Notes under the pieces: model-generated
Databases searched by the model: none
Seen by the model: the letters and a program-made list of their open reading frames with translations, nothing else
Told to the model about the DNA's origin: nothing
Program-made: the position numbers and the translations under genes
Shown: positions 33,215 through 46,500 of the stretch, one piece after another
Position numbering within the stretch: the first letter of the stretch is position 1
Layout of the letters: every line of letters begins with the position of its first letter
NCBI GenBank assembly: GCA_903813345.2
Contig: CAIIXF020000003.1
Span: 23,635,248-23,699,247, forward strand
Source: Owenia fusiformis
Lineage: Eukaryota > Annelida > Polychaeta > Sabellida > Oweniidae
Direction: 5' to 3'
DNA: 64,000 nucleotides

Positions 33215-33707
33215 ACACCCCAGTCACATTTGTCGCACGGCGGCCGCAAGTCGACCGCAGATCAATTAAATCGGTGAATTTCTGCGGCGAGCGTAGAAAA
33301 ACTACGCTCGCCTTGCGGCCTCCGTACGGCGAAAGCAGATTTTTGCAGGCCGCAGGGAAGGCGTAGAAATTATAACTCGGAGTTATAATATTTGTTCATT
33401 TCTGAGGTCCCCGTAGAAATCAACTGGCTCAACAAGATTGAATCATTATTTGTCAATGTTTCACGATCACTTTTCATTTGATATTGCATCCTAGCACTAT
33501 GAATAACATTTATAAATTATCCCGATGTAAATAAAATGACAAAAAGTATTATTTATCAACAGAAATTTAAAATTCACCGTGCGGCTGCCGTGGGAAATGT
33601 GACTGCAAAAGTATGAGAGCGCAGAAATTCCACGGCGAGCGTAGAAATGTTACTGGCCGCAGAAATGATGGACCGCAAGGTCGCCGTAGGAAATGTGACT
33701 GGGGTGT
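33215..33707. mobile_element. GC-rich MITE with ACACCCCAGTCACATTT ends
   Basis: Perfect 17 bp terminal inverted repeats (ACACCCCAGTCACATTT and AAATGTGACTGGGGTGT). Subterminal words CGGCGAGCGTAGAAA, GCGGCC and GACCGCAAGGTCGCCG occur on both strands and are much more GC- and CpG-rich than the surroundings. About 490 bp, no coding potential; no clear target duplication. Confidence 0.8.
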
Positions 33708-36700
33708 GAGTAATAATAGTAACTGCTTCAAGTCATTACTACATATGCTTTAGTTTCAGCATCTTCAGAGTCCAAGATGTATGGTTTTGTGGTGTCGTAA
33801 TGTTTAGATTGCCTCGTAAAAATACAGACAGTTCAGTTATCTCATAATTTCTGATTGAGTCTACGTAATTCAATTTGTTTTGAGAAAGGTTGCCTATGAA
33901 AAGCCACGAAATTAACTTGAACTTGAACTCATTGGGTATTTATCAAAAGAACTCGAACACGCCTCTCGGGATTAACAGATTAAATAGATTAATGTGATTA
34001 AAGTACTTATACTGATATTTTAGATACGAGAATATAAATACGTCTCCAGAGATCTTATTATAAAGGAGAAACTACCACTTCCTTTAATACTCAACGTTTT
34101 TGTTTATTTTGTACTCCGGCCATGCGATCGGATTTTCAATAATGCGATCATCTACAGTTCTACACCATTCAACATTTAACTTCACAAATCATCCAGATCA
34201 TCTCTGAAAAGTCTCTTAGTTAATCGTAAAGACAAGATAGATATTTTTGAATATTTTTAACATGGAAACATTTAAATCTTGTGAAACATGTACAAGGTAA
34301 GAAGTATGGCTCAATAAATGTTGTATTGAACCCCTGTAAATCACATCTATAACAAAACCTAATATAAAGACTCAATGTACAATATGCGTGTATTTCATAC
34401 TTGAGTGGGTTTGGGATAGATATCACCCGGGAATATATATATCATATCTAAGGAGCGGGCAGATATATATATGTCCCCCTCCAGGCCAAATGCGGGCATG
34501 CGCAGATATAATATATCCATTCCGCTCCCGGAAATTTTTCAATATAATTGTTCTTTCTTTCGTGCAGTGTACTGATGCATTGTCTGGACTTCTATGAAAA
34601 GATGGATCTGAAAAGTTGATTGAAATTTTGTAAAAACATGGATAAAAGACACGAAAATGACACTAATTTGAGTGATAAAGAAGGAGCTACCAACCAAGAT
34701 TCAAATACCAAATCAATGTTGAGGATTTTCAATCATCTACCCCAAACCCACTCAAGTATGAGATACACCAGTTATGTACGATCGGGAAATATCTATATTT
34801 CCTTTAGTCCCTTCGGCCCCTCGAGAGATATAAATATATCTCTAAGGATATACCCTATACCCACAACTTCCCAGTAAATAACCCTTTAGTTTGTACTGTA
34901 TAGCTGTCATATAATCGTATTGAAAAGATTCACTCATTCCAACAGATAATAATCCTGACATTTCGTAACACATCTGTCACGTTTGTTTGACCTTTTGGCA
35001 ATTACAAGCTATCATGCCGTATTTTGATGAACTCGCCACATGGTATGGTCGGTTCTCAGACGTAATACGTCTTGTTTTTGTAAAAACGATAATATAATCT
35101 GATCTATTTCCTCAAATATTTGGGTAAACCCTTTTGATAATGGCTTAGAGAAACATTTACAGACCACCAGTTATATTTAACCCAAAATGAGAAAAGGTCA
35201 TCGCTAAAACTGTTTAAAAAATCCACCTGTCCGAACTGAACGATGTAAGATATATGCTTGATCTGCCACCAGTACCGACTATACTTCAGACTTTCCTGAG
35301 AAATAGGTCAAGGCCTGCAATGATGGATATAGGTGGCCGTTAACAGAGATACTTTGATTCTCCTAACTTGAACGGACATAGTGAAATAAGTACATGGTTA
35401 AAATCATGTTAAGTGAGATCATTTGACAGAAAATGCCATTTCCAGATGGTTAGACTTAATCAAAATGTTGTATTCACTGGACTCAGCTAGTCTTTTAAAG
35501 GGGGTAACATGTTCAATTCATGTAATTACAATTATAAAGCAAAGGAGTGGCATCGATATGGAGAAGTTTTTGAAGACACGTTTCTCTTAAACCAGTCATT
35601 AAAAAAATCTAAAAATTTAACACATCATCAATTTAATGGTCATCTTTTGAACGGTAACAATACCATTTGCAATACATATACTTTCATCTATATTGTTTTA
35701 GAAAACACACCAAACACTTGTTTTGTTCTTGGTATCACGTTTCCAGAGTGAAATGAAACATCTATATCGTTCAGAACCTCATTGGAACAAAACGACATAA
35801 GCACAACATGTTTAGGTCTCTCAATCTCAAAGTATCTTGTTAATTAAATAAAAGGTTTATCTTGATTATATAACAGTTATATAAAATATTTCTAAATACA
35901 TTTTGAATTAAATTGTTGTCAATCAGTCAACATTACATAAAATACATTGTTTTTTCAGAATGTTTTCAATGATTGGTTTAAGAGAAAAACATTGTTGAAT
36001 TCAGTTCTCCATATCGATACCACTCCTTTTGATGAACCAATAGCATCGTGAGATATCACATCCTTCTCTCAGTTTCCTTGTGCATAGCAGAGATGGTCTG
36101 AGTATCAGAATGGGCCAATAGCATAATTGGCCAAGTTGCGTTTTCGGTAATTTTGGCCCAGCATACAGAGTGGGCCACAAATGCACACGTTCATCATATT
36201 TAGGAATCATTTGCTGCAAGTTGGACTATGCATTCAAATGATATGCTACAAGTTGGGGTTTTCAAATTTGTATCGTCTGATTTGCCGAGCGGAATTGTTA
36301 CACCAAACGACAATTAAATCAAAAATCAAAACAACTCACAAACTGGTCAACCATTATTGAGCGTTTTATTATTCAGTTTAAACTACATTGTTAATTATCT
36401 ACTTGAAATGTACGACAGGGCATCGCCGATTAATCTAACTATCCCACCCGTCATGATAATAGAGCATTTGTCTAATAGTATGGAGAAAACAATCAAATAT
36501 TTGTCACCCGAATTCGAAAAACAGAATGATCACATTGCGATAAGAATATCAATGAACTGGCGTATGTAGATACCAAGACCCATTAGAACAGAGATATCAA
36601 GACTCCACAGGAGCCGGGGATTTTTTAAGCAAAGATGCCCGAATTAAAACTGTCTTTGAATTCAAAACCTTTGAAAAATTAGGTCTGCTCATTTGTTAGA

Positions 36701-37330
36701 ATAAGCTTGTTAATCTGTCAAAAATATGAATCTGGAAATTTTGGAAGGAAGGAAAGTAGATATGCAACCTTAAAAGCGAGTCTTGACTCTTGAGACCCAT
36801 TTTTGCAAATACACATACATACAGTATACATTATGGGTTAGCACAAGCATCAACCTAATTGTGTCAATCACCCAGTTGGAACTGATTCTAACTGTTACCT
36901 TACATAAACAAGACATGATATACTTATAGGAGGCCCTAATGGCCTAAAGGTAGTGAGTAGTTGTGAAAAGGTTTTCATTACTTTGTATCATTGCACCCCT
37001 CTTCACCTGTAAGGATTTAATTCATGAATCCCACAATATCTGTCACTCAGTTCTCTCTCGATGCTTCAGTAATTGTTTTTACTGACTAGAATAACCACAT
37101 CTTGGTTGTGAACGCCTTTTAGAACAAATTGCATTAAAAATCATACAATTCAAGGCCTAGCACATTTTACCTTACCATGGGCTTATTCATTTAGCGATTT
37201 ATTTGTAAACTTTCTCTTGATCGTGAATATTAGATTTTGCAGATTAGTTGAATGTTCTTGTAATAATCGTTAAGTTTCTTAATTCCCCTCAATGCCTTAT
37301 GGAATTTGTCCTTTTCCGGCGTGACACCTG
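33708..37330. other. Intergenic, no supported gene
   Basis: AT-rich. Two short palindromic patches contain CCCGGGAATATATATATC (about 34425-34530) and GGGAAATATCTATATTTCC (about 34785-34860). No exon is recognised on either strand. Confidence 0.4.
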
Positions 37331-37337
37331 TTCAGAC

Positions 37338-37560
37338 TTGTCCATTGACGCCCAGGCATGTCATTTTCTTTTCAAATACACTCTGACCCATACCTAAGAG
37401 GAGGGATGATTCAATTGATGACATACGATTTCCTCCTTCGCGCACCTCCTTTCCCGGAAGTACACACCCTCCATCTTGGTTTTCAAAGTTTTCAAATTGA
37501 CCTAGTTTTAAACCAATCAACGATCGACTCGCTAAACCAATTAGCGACAATGTCATCTCA
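37338..37560 (-). promoter_or_regulatory. Candidate promoter and first exon of an unidentified gene
   Basis: On the minus strand two CCAAT-box inverses (ATTGG) near 37541 and 37516 are followed by CCAAGATGGAGG (a YY1-like start motif) at about 37480, then the ETS-like ACTTCCGGGAA at about 37460 and a splice-donor-like CTTAG|GTATGG at about 37396. The local CpG content is higher than in the neighbourhood. No downstream coding exon was identified, so the call rests on motifs only. Confidence 0.3.
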
Positions 37561-38009
37561 AAACAGATTTACATTATAAGCGTATTTCATCTTTGAACCC
37601 TGGGGTTTCTCCCCCTCTTCCCAAACCTTATTGTCCTTTCAAGGTCATTTACTTTATTTTTATTCGCACTTTAATGATGAATGTAATGTTCAATCGTATA
37701 TTAATAGAGTGAAATGATTATAAAACCACACTGACATTTACTGCCTCAATATGTACTATAAATCTCAATGATTTACCAGTATTGTTATCGAATTCTACAT
37801 AACATTCATCCGTCTCAAATCATAATTATACCTTACATCATATTTATTGCTCCATTTTAACACTAATGATTATTATAAGAGAGTAGGATCAATAGAGTGA
37901 ATGTAGTAAATTATCTCAAATGTTAGCCTATAATTACCGGCATATTGAACATCTATCAAAACTACAATGGGCAATTAAACGAGCAAGGCAAGAAATATAT
38001 AAAAATTCA

Positions 38010-39585
38010 AGTGTTTTTCATTTCATATACTTATGTCACTTCATAGACTTGTCACTTCATACACATTTCATATACTTATATCACTTCATATACATTTCAT
38101 ATACTTGTCTTTTATCACTTGATATACATGAATCTACTTATATCACTTGATATACATTTCATATACTTATATTACTTCATATACATTCATATACTTATAT
38201 CACTTCATATACATTAAATTAGGTCAGGTAGAATTAGGCTACATCATAATCCAATAAATATATAGCTATGTAAATTTAAATGTTTATCATATACTTATAT
38301 CACTTCATTTACATTTAATTAGGTCAGCTAGAATTAGGACACACCATAATCCAATAAATATATAGCTATGTAAAAATGTTTTTCATTTAATACACTTATA
38401 TCACTTCATATACATTAAATTAGGTCAGCTAGAATGAGGACACATCATAGTCCAATAAATATATAGCTATGTAAAAAATGTGTTGCAGTTAATACACGTA
38501 CATCACTTCATATACATTAAATTAGGCTAGGTAGAATTAGGCTACATCATAATCCAACAAATATATAGCCATGTAAAAATGTGTTTTGTTTAATACACTT
38601 ATATCATTTCATATACATTAAATTAGGTCAGCTAGAATTAGGACACACCATAGTCCAATAAATATATAGCTATGTAAAAATGTTTTTCATTTAATACACT
38701 TATATCATTTCATATACAAAAAATGGTAAAATGGTTTTACATTTAGTACACTTATATCACTTCATATACATTAAATTAGGTCAGCTAGAATTAGGACACC
38801 ATAGTCCAATAAATATATAGCTATGTAAAAATGTTTTTCATTTAATACACTTATATCATCATATACAAAAACGGTAATATGGTTTTCATTTAGTACACTT
38901 ACATCACTTCATATACAATAAATTAGGTCAGCTAGAATTAGGACACACCATAATCCAATAAATATATAGCTATGTAAAAATGTTTTTCATTTAATACACT
39001 TATATCATTTCATATACAAAAAATGGTAAATAATGGTTTTACATTTAGTACACTTATATCACTTCAGATACATTAAATTAGGTCAGCTAGAACTAGGACA
39101 CCATAGTCCAATAAATATATAGCTATGTAAAAATGTTTTTCATTTAATACACTTATATTATCATGTACAAAAAATGGTAATATGGTTTTCAGTTAGTACA
39201 CTTATATCACTTCATAAACATCAAATTAGATCAGGTAGAATTAGGACACACCATAATCCAACAAATATATAGCTATGTAAAATGTGTTTCATTTAATACA
39301 CTTATATCACTTCATATACATTAAATTAGGTCGGCTAGAATTAGGCTACATCATAATCCAATAAATATATAGCTATGTAAATTTAAATGTTTTTCATTTG
39401 GTACACTATATCACTTCATTTACATTTAATTAGGTCAGCTAGAATTTGGACACACCATAATCCAATAAATATATAGCTATGTAAATTCAAATGTTTTTCA
39501 TTTAATACACTTTTATCACTTCATGTACATTTAATTAGGTCAAGTAGAATTAGGACACATCATAATCCAATAAATATGTATGTAA
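38010..39585 (+). repeat. Satellite array, complex unit of about 100-165 bp
   Basis: The first 200 bp are short repeats of ATCACTTCATATACATTTCA. Then about a dozen longer units follow, each with ATTAAATTAGGTCAGCTAGA, then ATTAGGACACACCATAATCC, then AATAAATATATAGCTATGTA, then a TTTTTCATTTAATACAC spacer. Some units carry an extra ACAAAAAATGGTAA module, so the array has a higher-order pattern. Confidence 0.9.
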
Positions 39586-39590
39586 ATAGA

Positions 39591-39728
39591 GGATATCCTA
39601 TGATTTATGAGTGATATGATTTTTATCCACGAATGGATATGATATCTGCACAAGCGAGCGTAGCGAGAGAGTGCAGATATCAATATCCATGAGTGGATAA
39701 AAATCATATCACGAGTAAATCATAGGAT
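39591..39728. mobile_element. Foldback element with GCGAGCGTAGCGAG centre
   Basis: The left arm GGATATCCTATGATTTATGA, with TGATATGATTTTTATCCA, is inverted at 39690-39728. The centre CAAGCGAGCGTAGCGAGAGA separates two GATATCTGCA/TGCAGATATC words. Partial relatives lie at 14704-14815 and probably 47600-47730. Confidence 0.75.
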
Positions 39729-39995
39729 GTTCTTTTTATTCCATAGTTAAAGTCATTATCAGAATCGTCGGAAATTAAGTTATTTAATTCGAATTTCCAA
39801 ACGATCCGTCGATGTTGACACTTAGCCTCGTTTTGAGTCTGAAGTAGCAAAAATCCATAAACCATCGCATACGACGTCGTATGTCATGGCTAAAAAACCG
39901 TATGTTATGGTTAAGTGAAAATTTGTCAAAAATATGATATTTTACCACTGATTACAAAAATACCGTTTTTATTTTCACATGTTATCCTATGAATA

Positions 39996-40741
39996 TTTAT
40001 TTATTTATTTATTTATTTCGACTTTTAAAACAGTGGCTCACATTCATATATAGTATGAAAGGAGCGTCGACATTCATTAAGAAATTATGTACATATAAAA
40101 ACCTATAATTTACTAAAATAATGGTGAGCATGGTTTTCCAGAATATGGTATGTACACCTCTGTTAAAAACGTTTTAAGACAATTGTCAATTGAATATCAT
40201 GCTAACTATGGAATAAATTCAAATATTTTCATCAAATATGCACATATCACTTCATATAAATCAAAATGATTTTGATTTCATATGCTTATATCACTTCATT
40301 ATAGGCATTCAATTAGGTCAGATAGAATCAGGACACACAATAGTCAATAGTATTTATTTTCATCAGTCAATACCTTTTGGCAAAACGGCTCACATTCATA
40401 TATAGTATGAAAGGAGCGTCGACATTCATTAAGAAATTATGTACATATAAAAACCTATAATTTACTAAAATAATGGTAATCATGGTTTTCCAGAATATGG
40501 TATGTACACCTCTGTTAAAAACGTTTTAAGACAATTGTCAATTGAATATCATGCTAACTATGGAATAAATTCAAATATTTTCATCAAATATGCACATATC
40601 ACTTCATATAAATCAAAATGATTTTGATTTCATATGCTTATATCACTTCATTATAGGCATTCAATTAGGTCAGATAGAATCAGGACACACAATAGTCAAT
40701 AGTATTTATTTTCATCAGTCAATAGCTTTTGGCAAAACGGT
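39996..40741. repeat. 352 bp direct duplication next to a LINE-type tail
   Basis: The block beginning GGCTCACATTCATATATAGT at 40035 recurs at 40387, nearly identical over about 345 bp (differences such as GGTGAGCATGG versus GGTAATCATGG). The first copy is preceded by (ATTT)n and ACTTTTAAAACAGTGGC, which resembles the 3' tail, on the minus strand, of the LINE fragment at 54728. Confidence 0.85.
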
Positions 40742-42495
40742 TTAGATAAGAAAATTTAACACATACATGGTTCATCGCTCTTTGTAATCGGGTTACCATG
40801 GGTTGTTTTGTAAACACCCTCATGGTGATATACAAACATCTACAAACACAACACCTTTGTTAATAAGCGCCTGGCATGTCTGTTCCCCCATCTTGACTTG
40901 TGTTACATAATATCTTAAAAAATCCCCCTAGATTCTCAGTTGTTATTGTTTCTCATTCTACAAATTCATTCATTCTACCATTCAAAGTAGTAGAGGCCCT
41001 GAGGTCGGGAATATTGCGAAAATTGAATTTTCAGAATGTATTACTTTCCCAATTTAATGCACCCACCCAGGTTAGTAGATCGAGAAGTGTCTTCGTAAAA
41101 TATTTACATGTTATTATAATTTTACAAGAGAATGTCAGGATATAGGGAAAATAACTGAGAGCATGTAGAAATATATATTGCCTGCATTTAGCTAATGAGT
41201 ATATGTTTTATATTATAAGGTCTCAGGTCTGGTACCTAATGTGTATGTTACAAGGTATTACCCCTTGACTGTATGTGTGTTATATACAACATAGTCTAGC
41301 AACAAGTCCTCGTGAGCCCCCTTTAACTACACACCTCCACACAAGGCAAAATGTCAAACATTGGAAAAACCTTGCAAAGATTCCTGGCTGAATTTTCATT
41401 TATCTAAGCTCACATTGTGGGATCCACAGCAAGTATTATCCTTTTGAATACTCACCAAAGCGTTAGAAAAAGTGACTCTTAAGTGAGGCTTTGATAAATC
41501 AGATTGCCAAGCCCATGATTTGTGATTAAATGATTTAATGCACTGATATCTTGTATCATTGCCTTTGTATTCGAATTCCATCCTCATTCAAAGTCTGATG
41601 CAAGACATTCGTGCTTAAAATCGTCCACAATACATTGAGCCATTATGGGGTTAAATCTTTTAATCTTTTTTATATATTTTATTTCAGGTTAAGCAAAGTT
41701 ACAAAAAGTACATAAAAAGACAACTTAACAAGGTTGTTGTTCGTGTAAATCTTGCTTAAATCCTTTAATCTTTTAATGAAGGTGCACATCGTATGGAGCA
41801 GTGTCTAGATTACTACAGATAGACCTCGAAGATATATCTGGTCATTGGCATTCTATCAGATAGTAAGGATAGTAAGGCCAATTGGTTTTTGACATTTTTA
41901 CATGTCCATTCAAAAACTTACTTGTACATAAGCTATTCAGAGATTGATAGAGGTTTTATTCAAATTATCTCATTTGGTTTGAAATATGAATTGTATTGAC
42001 GACATTGTGCCATAAAGCGGATTACACACCGGATGCTTGTCCGGAAGTGATTTCCTTTATGAGTTCCAATTCTTACGCTTTAAAGATTATATGTTATGTA
42101 TATGAAGGCAGAATTATTCTAGTAGATCAAAGACATGCTATTTAAGATATCCTCGATCGAGGTTAACTATAAAACTCTAATAGCTCAAGGTGAATAATTA
42201 TTTGAGTGGAATTATGTGTTCCTCAAGAACTTAAAGGAAGCTTTATATGACAGATGCGGTACAGTTGAGTAAATTAGAAAGAAAGATTGATGCTACTTGT
42301 TCGAGAGTTTGCATTCAGTCAAGATGAACGCGTCAATAATATTTTATTACAATTTGATATTTAAGTTTAACAAAGGGCGAGTGTTGTTCAGCTTTGCAGT
42401 CGTTGATCTAAATGTTGGCTTTTTGGATTCTGGATTTGATTCTTGTTGATATAAAAGTTAGGCTACGGTGCGACAACGGCAAAGCCAACATACTT
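40742..42495. other. Intergenic, no supported gene
   Basis: No recognised exon. A minus-strand open frame at 41396-41587 matches nothing I know. Confidence 0.4.
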
Positions 42496-43507
42496 TAAAT
42501 GAACAGTTTAAGTCTGTTTTCTCCAAGGACCATAACACCCCCCTTGCCACACAAAGGATGTAGCCCGCACACAACCGTGCCTTACAGCAACCACTCAAGA
42601 TGGTGTCTGGAAGATGCTAGAATGGTACATAACCTAATGAGGCTAGTGGCCCAGACTCAATACAACCTCAGGTTCTGAAAGAGCTGAAACTTGACATCAC
42701 CATGCCGGTCACACTTATCTTCCAGCTGTCGTTAGATCAAGGCAAAATGCCATCTGACTGGAAGAAAGCCATGATATGCCCTGTATATAAAAAGGGAGGG
42801 CGATATAAGGCCTCAAACTACAGACCACAGTGTCCCCACCTGCATATGTTGCAAACTTGGTGGACATCTCCTAGTTAGCAGTATGATGCAGTTTCTTCAG
42901 ACTTACAACACGGTTTCAGGAGTATGAGGTCATGTGAAACACAACCTATCACCTTCTTCCATGACCTTGTATGGGCAAATGATAAAACTCCCCACAATGA
43001 ATGATGTCATAATGATGGGGTTTGCCAAGGCGTTTGACGCGTGTCACGCCGTCGCCTGCTCTACAAGCTCCAATACTATGTCATCAGATCAAAGACATTT
43101 TGCAAGGAAGGACCCAAAGAGTCAGTGGAGATGGAATGACATGGGATGAGGCAGAGTAACCATCAGGTGTCCCTCAGGGGACCGTCCTTGGCACTATCCT
43201 CTTCCTGGTCTACATTCACGATTTGCCGGATTCAGCATCACGGTGTGTTATCAATGACTTCAACTGTAGTTCCCTCAGTTTCATGCTGTCCAAGTTACAA
43301 TGGGATTCTTCTCTTGAGCAGAGACGACAACAGCAAAGACTAACCATTCTGTACAATATCAACAGCCTAGTTGGTATCCCCAAGGACCAATTTATTGTAC
43401 CCCTCTTCCACAATAGACCCAGACGACTACAGGAAGCCAGGCATTGGTCCGCTACAGATACACCAACGATGTCACTTTACAGTCCTTCTTTCTTCCCATA
43501 CACAATT
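42496..43507 (+). pseudogene. Dead CR1/jockey-like LINE, 5' part (reverse transcriptase remnants)
   Basis: Frameshifted and stop-broken remains of a non-LTR retrotransposon ORF2. Recognisable pieces in order: NEQFKSVFSKD (about 42499), VLKELKLDITMPVTLIFQL, MPSDWKKAMICPVYKKGG (about 42750), ASNYRP, QHGFRSMRSCET (about 42908), the catalytic-motif region AKAFDACH (about 43027) and DLPDSAS (about 43220). From there the sequence jumps to the C-terminal region (LQWDSSLEQRRQQQRLT, then SFFPYTI), so the YADD-motif part is deleted. Interrupted after SFFPYTI by the transposon at 43508. Confidence 0.85.
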
Positions 43508-46500
43508 CACCCATTCTCAATAAGAATGCAAATTCCAGGTATGAATCTGACGAAAATTAAAGTAGCTTTGAATGGTTTAAAGTTGATGTATTTTTATTTG
43601 AATATATGTTAAGTATCTAAAGTCAAAATATCTTCATCAATCTCATACCCCTTCATGGAAAAGTCACATGTTGAAGCTTATCTAGTGTTTATTTAAAAAA
43701 GTAAGTCTCTGTCATTTACGTTATAGAGGGTTGTCGTAGCAAGAGACCTATATTTTCACTCAACATATTATTCTCATGTCTGTTTTTGTTCCTAACAATA
43801 AGGATATATTTGGTCTTAATACTAAATCATACATCAGGCATTTTGAAGAGACATAAGTGGAAAGAATTCACATTGAAGTCAACAATTACATGTGACTTAT
43901 TATTCCTTTTCAGAAACAAAACCTAAGTGCTACATGTCATTCCAATTTTATAGAAAATCAGTCTGTTAACATTAAATTTATCTTTCTTTTCTGATTAGAA
44001 ATAGTGTTCAGAATCAATTGATAGCCATATCTTGGTGTTTGATATGCCATACAAAATTTATTTGAAAAATGTATATCGTTACACCCTTGGTAACGTATAT
44101 GATCCAAAAATAGTAACATTGTAGAATGAGTCATATCATATGTGATCATGGTTAAACCATCAACTGGTGCTTCTTTTATCATGTTTACACTGCATTTTAA
44201 CCAATAGTAACATTTAAAACAAACATAGTTCAGTGGACCATCAAGTAACGTAAATGATGGAGAAATTAACTTACTTTTGCAATAGAAACATTAAAGCTAA
44301 CACAAACATTATTTATGCACAAAACACGTAATGAATTAATATATTGTCACATACGCTATATGTTGGAATGAATATATACAGGATTAAAGGGACTTGGTCT
44401 TTCTTCACACATTTGTAATGCTAAATCCTTTGTAACGTAAAAGATTACAAAACTTACAATCGCAAGATCAAAACTATACTATATAATTTGTGATTATCTT
44501 CAAAAAGTAACAACATTCAGTGTCTCCTCTAATATCATAGGTACATATGAACTCCTGAAAACGTTACTTAATCCTAGCTTGGACATATAAATCCCATAGA
44601 ACACGAGTTTGAATCTCAGGACACAGATCTAGAGTTTAAATAGCCCTTTAAACTTCCCTGTTGAAATTGACTCCTCTACTACACACTCAAAATCTGAGAC
44701 TCTCAGCCAAATAACGTAACATTCTAGAGACCATTGGAGATTCTTCTTTTCTTAAAAGATAGTATTTATTATCATCAGTATCTACATGCAGTGCCTTTTT
44801 GACATACCAACAGTAATTGTAAACTGCAGTGAAAAAATCGCCAAGATGTAGCTCTTTATCTCCACTCTCAGTCTGCATGATGGCCCTGTCAGAATACTCT
44901 TGGATAGCTATGTTGTCTCTTCTTGTATGTCATTCCTGGTTTGTTTCACTTTTGTGCGGGGCGCTTTTAACACTGTTTATTTGCTTCAACAAATTTATAT
45001 TCCTTTGCTTGTGGTAAACGTCGAGTACTCATTTCATTTTTGTCCAGCCAAGCAAGGCCCTTTAGCTTGTATCACCTTCCATCGCCTTTAGTCATATTAT
45101 ATCAACTAGACTTGAACACTCTTTCAGGCATTTCCCCGCCAGTCATGTTGCGTCTGCTTCAACTCTTCAACTACGTGTTTTCCTCGTACTAATCTTCTCA
45201 ACTCTAGGGATATCACTATGTTAAAGTTTGCATCGCATCACTTTTCCCCTGCACTCTTTGGTGTTTTTGGCGTGCTTGGACCCTTGGTTCTATTTTTCTC
45301 TCCTTCTGTAAGATCCTTTGGAATGATTTGTGATTGTTTTTTCCATGTTTATCTATGTTCAGGGAGCTTTGTTTTCTTATGGGTACGTACGTCCCCAAGT
45401 TCTACTTATCCGTTTTCTAAAGAGCCATGCATGTCCTCTTGCAAAATTCCAGGCAAAATGTATATGAACTATTAATTGTGTGTTACTTGTACCACTGCCA
45501 TAAACACGGTCACAATCATTGTTATCGGCATTACTTGGGTCATTGCTAACAGTCTCTCTTCTTTTTGATTTGTCTCCTGTATTATTACGCTATCTGAGAC
45601 TAACATAACATGTCTCGGGCGCAATGACATAATTTTTTCTTTTATGGTCTTTATCTTTTTCAGATAGTGCACTCAGCTATTGAGACAATGAATTTATGAA
45701 CCCGAGCACGCTCTTTTTGGTGCTTTTTCCTATCACTATAGTCTTTTTGAATTTCAGCAGGATGCTTTCCCATCTACGAAAAGTATACAAGTTGATAAAT
45801 GAACATACCTGTAAAGATTTGACGACAGAAAATGTGTGCAATAGAATTTATCAATTACGTTACCTATGGTAACGTAATTTATGAGATAGAAAACGCAAGA
45901 CTATAGCTTCAATTCAAATTGAATGATAGAAAAGTGTTTTTATATTCATTTTGACATTTATACTGACTGTCTTTATGCCATAGATAACATCAAATTAACA
46001 CTACATCTTCGTTTTACAAGAGAGATACTATATTAGGTGTGATATATACCTTAAATTGTGTGGATTTACTCTACAAAGGTGGTAGTGTTTCTTTATTCAG
46101 ATTCAAATGAATATGAATACTCAAATTTCCCGCTTTATAAACTTTATTCAGAGCTAGGAGTATGGTAACCGTTATTTTCGTACTACTAGGTATCGTAAAT
46201 GATGGTGTCGTAAATGATGCAAATACCCTTTTGCTGGCTGTATTATATTCAAACAATGTCAATTTAGTTAAAAAATACTGATCAACAAGGATCACTCCTA
46301 CCATACAATAAGGTGATATAACATTAATTTGCTCAGACACTTATTGCCTGTGAAAACTATGATCACGTAAATGATTTTCTTATCTATAACTTCATGAAAA
46401 ACGGGAATTATAATTTTCTGGCCCCAAAATCTCAACGTTTCAAATATCAACTTTTACGACTTTCTATTTAGTATTCAAATTGGAATCCAGATACGTATAT

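Noticed and set aside
36001-36219. Minus-strand 72-codon frame
   Set aside because: No similarity recognised and no splice support; it was considered as a downstream exon of the promoter-like patch at 37.4 kb but nothing links them.
36934-36975. Possible SINE head (GGCCCTAATGGCCTAAAGGT)
   Set aside because: Only a weak A-box resemblance and no B box at the expected distance.
41396-41587. Minus-strand 63-codon frame (FEYKGNDTRYQCIK)
   Set aside because: Length is compatible with chance, and no family or splice context was recognised.
43223-43612. 129-codon plus-strand frame
   Set aside because: It joins two LINE remnants across a deletion and runs into the nested transposon; it is not a gene.
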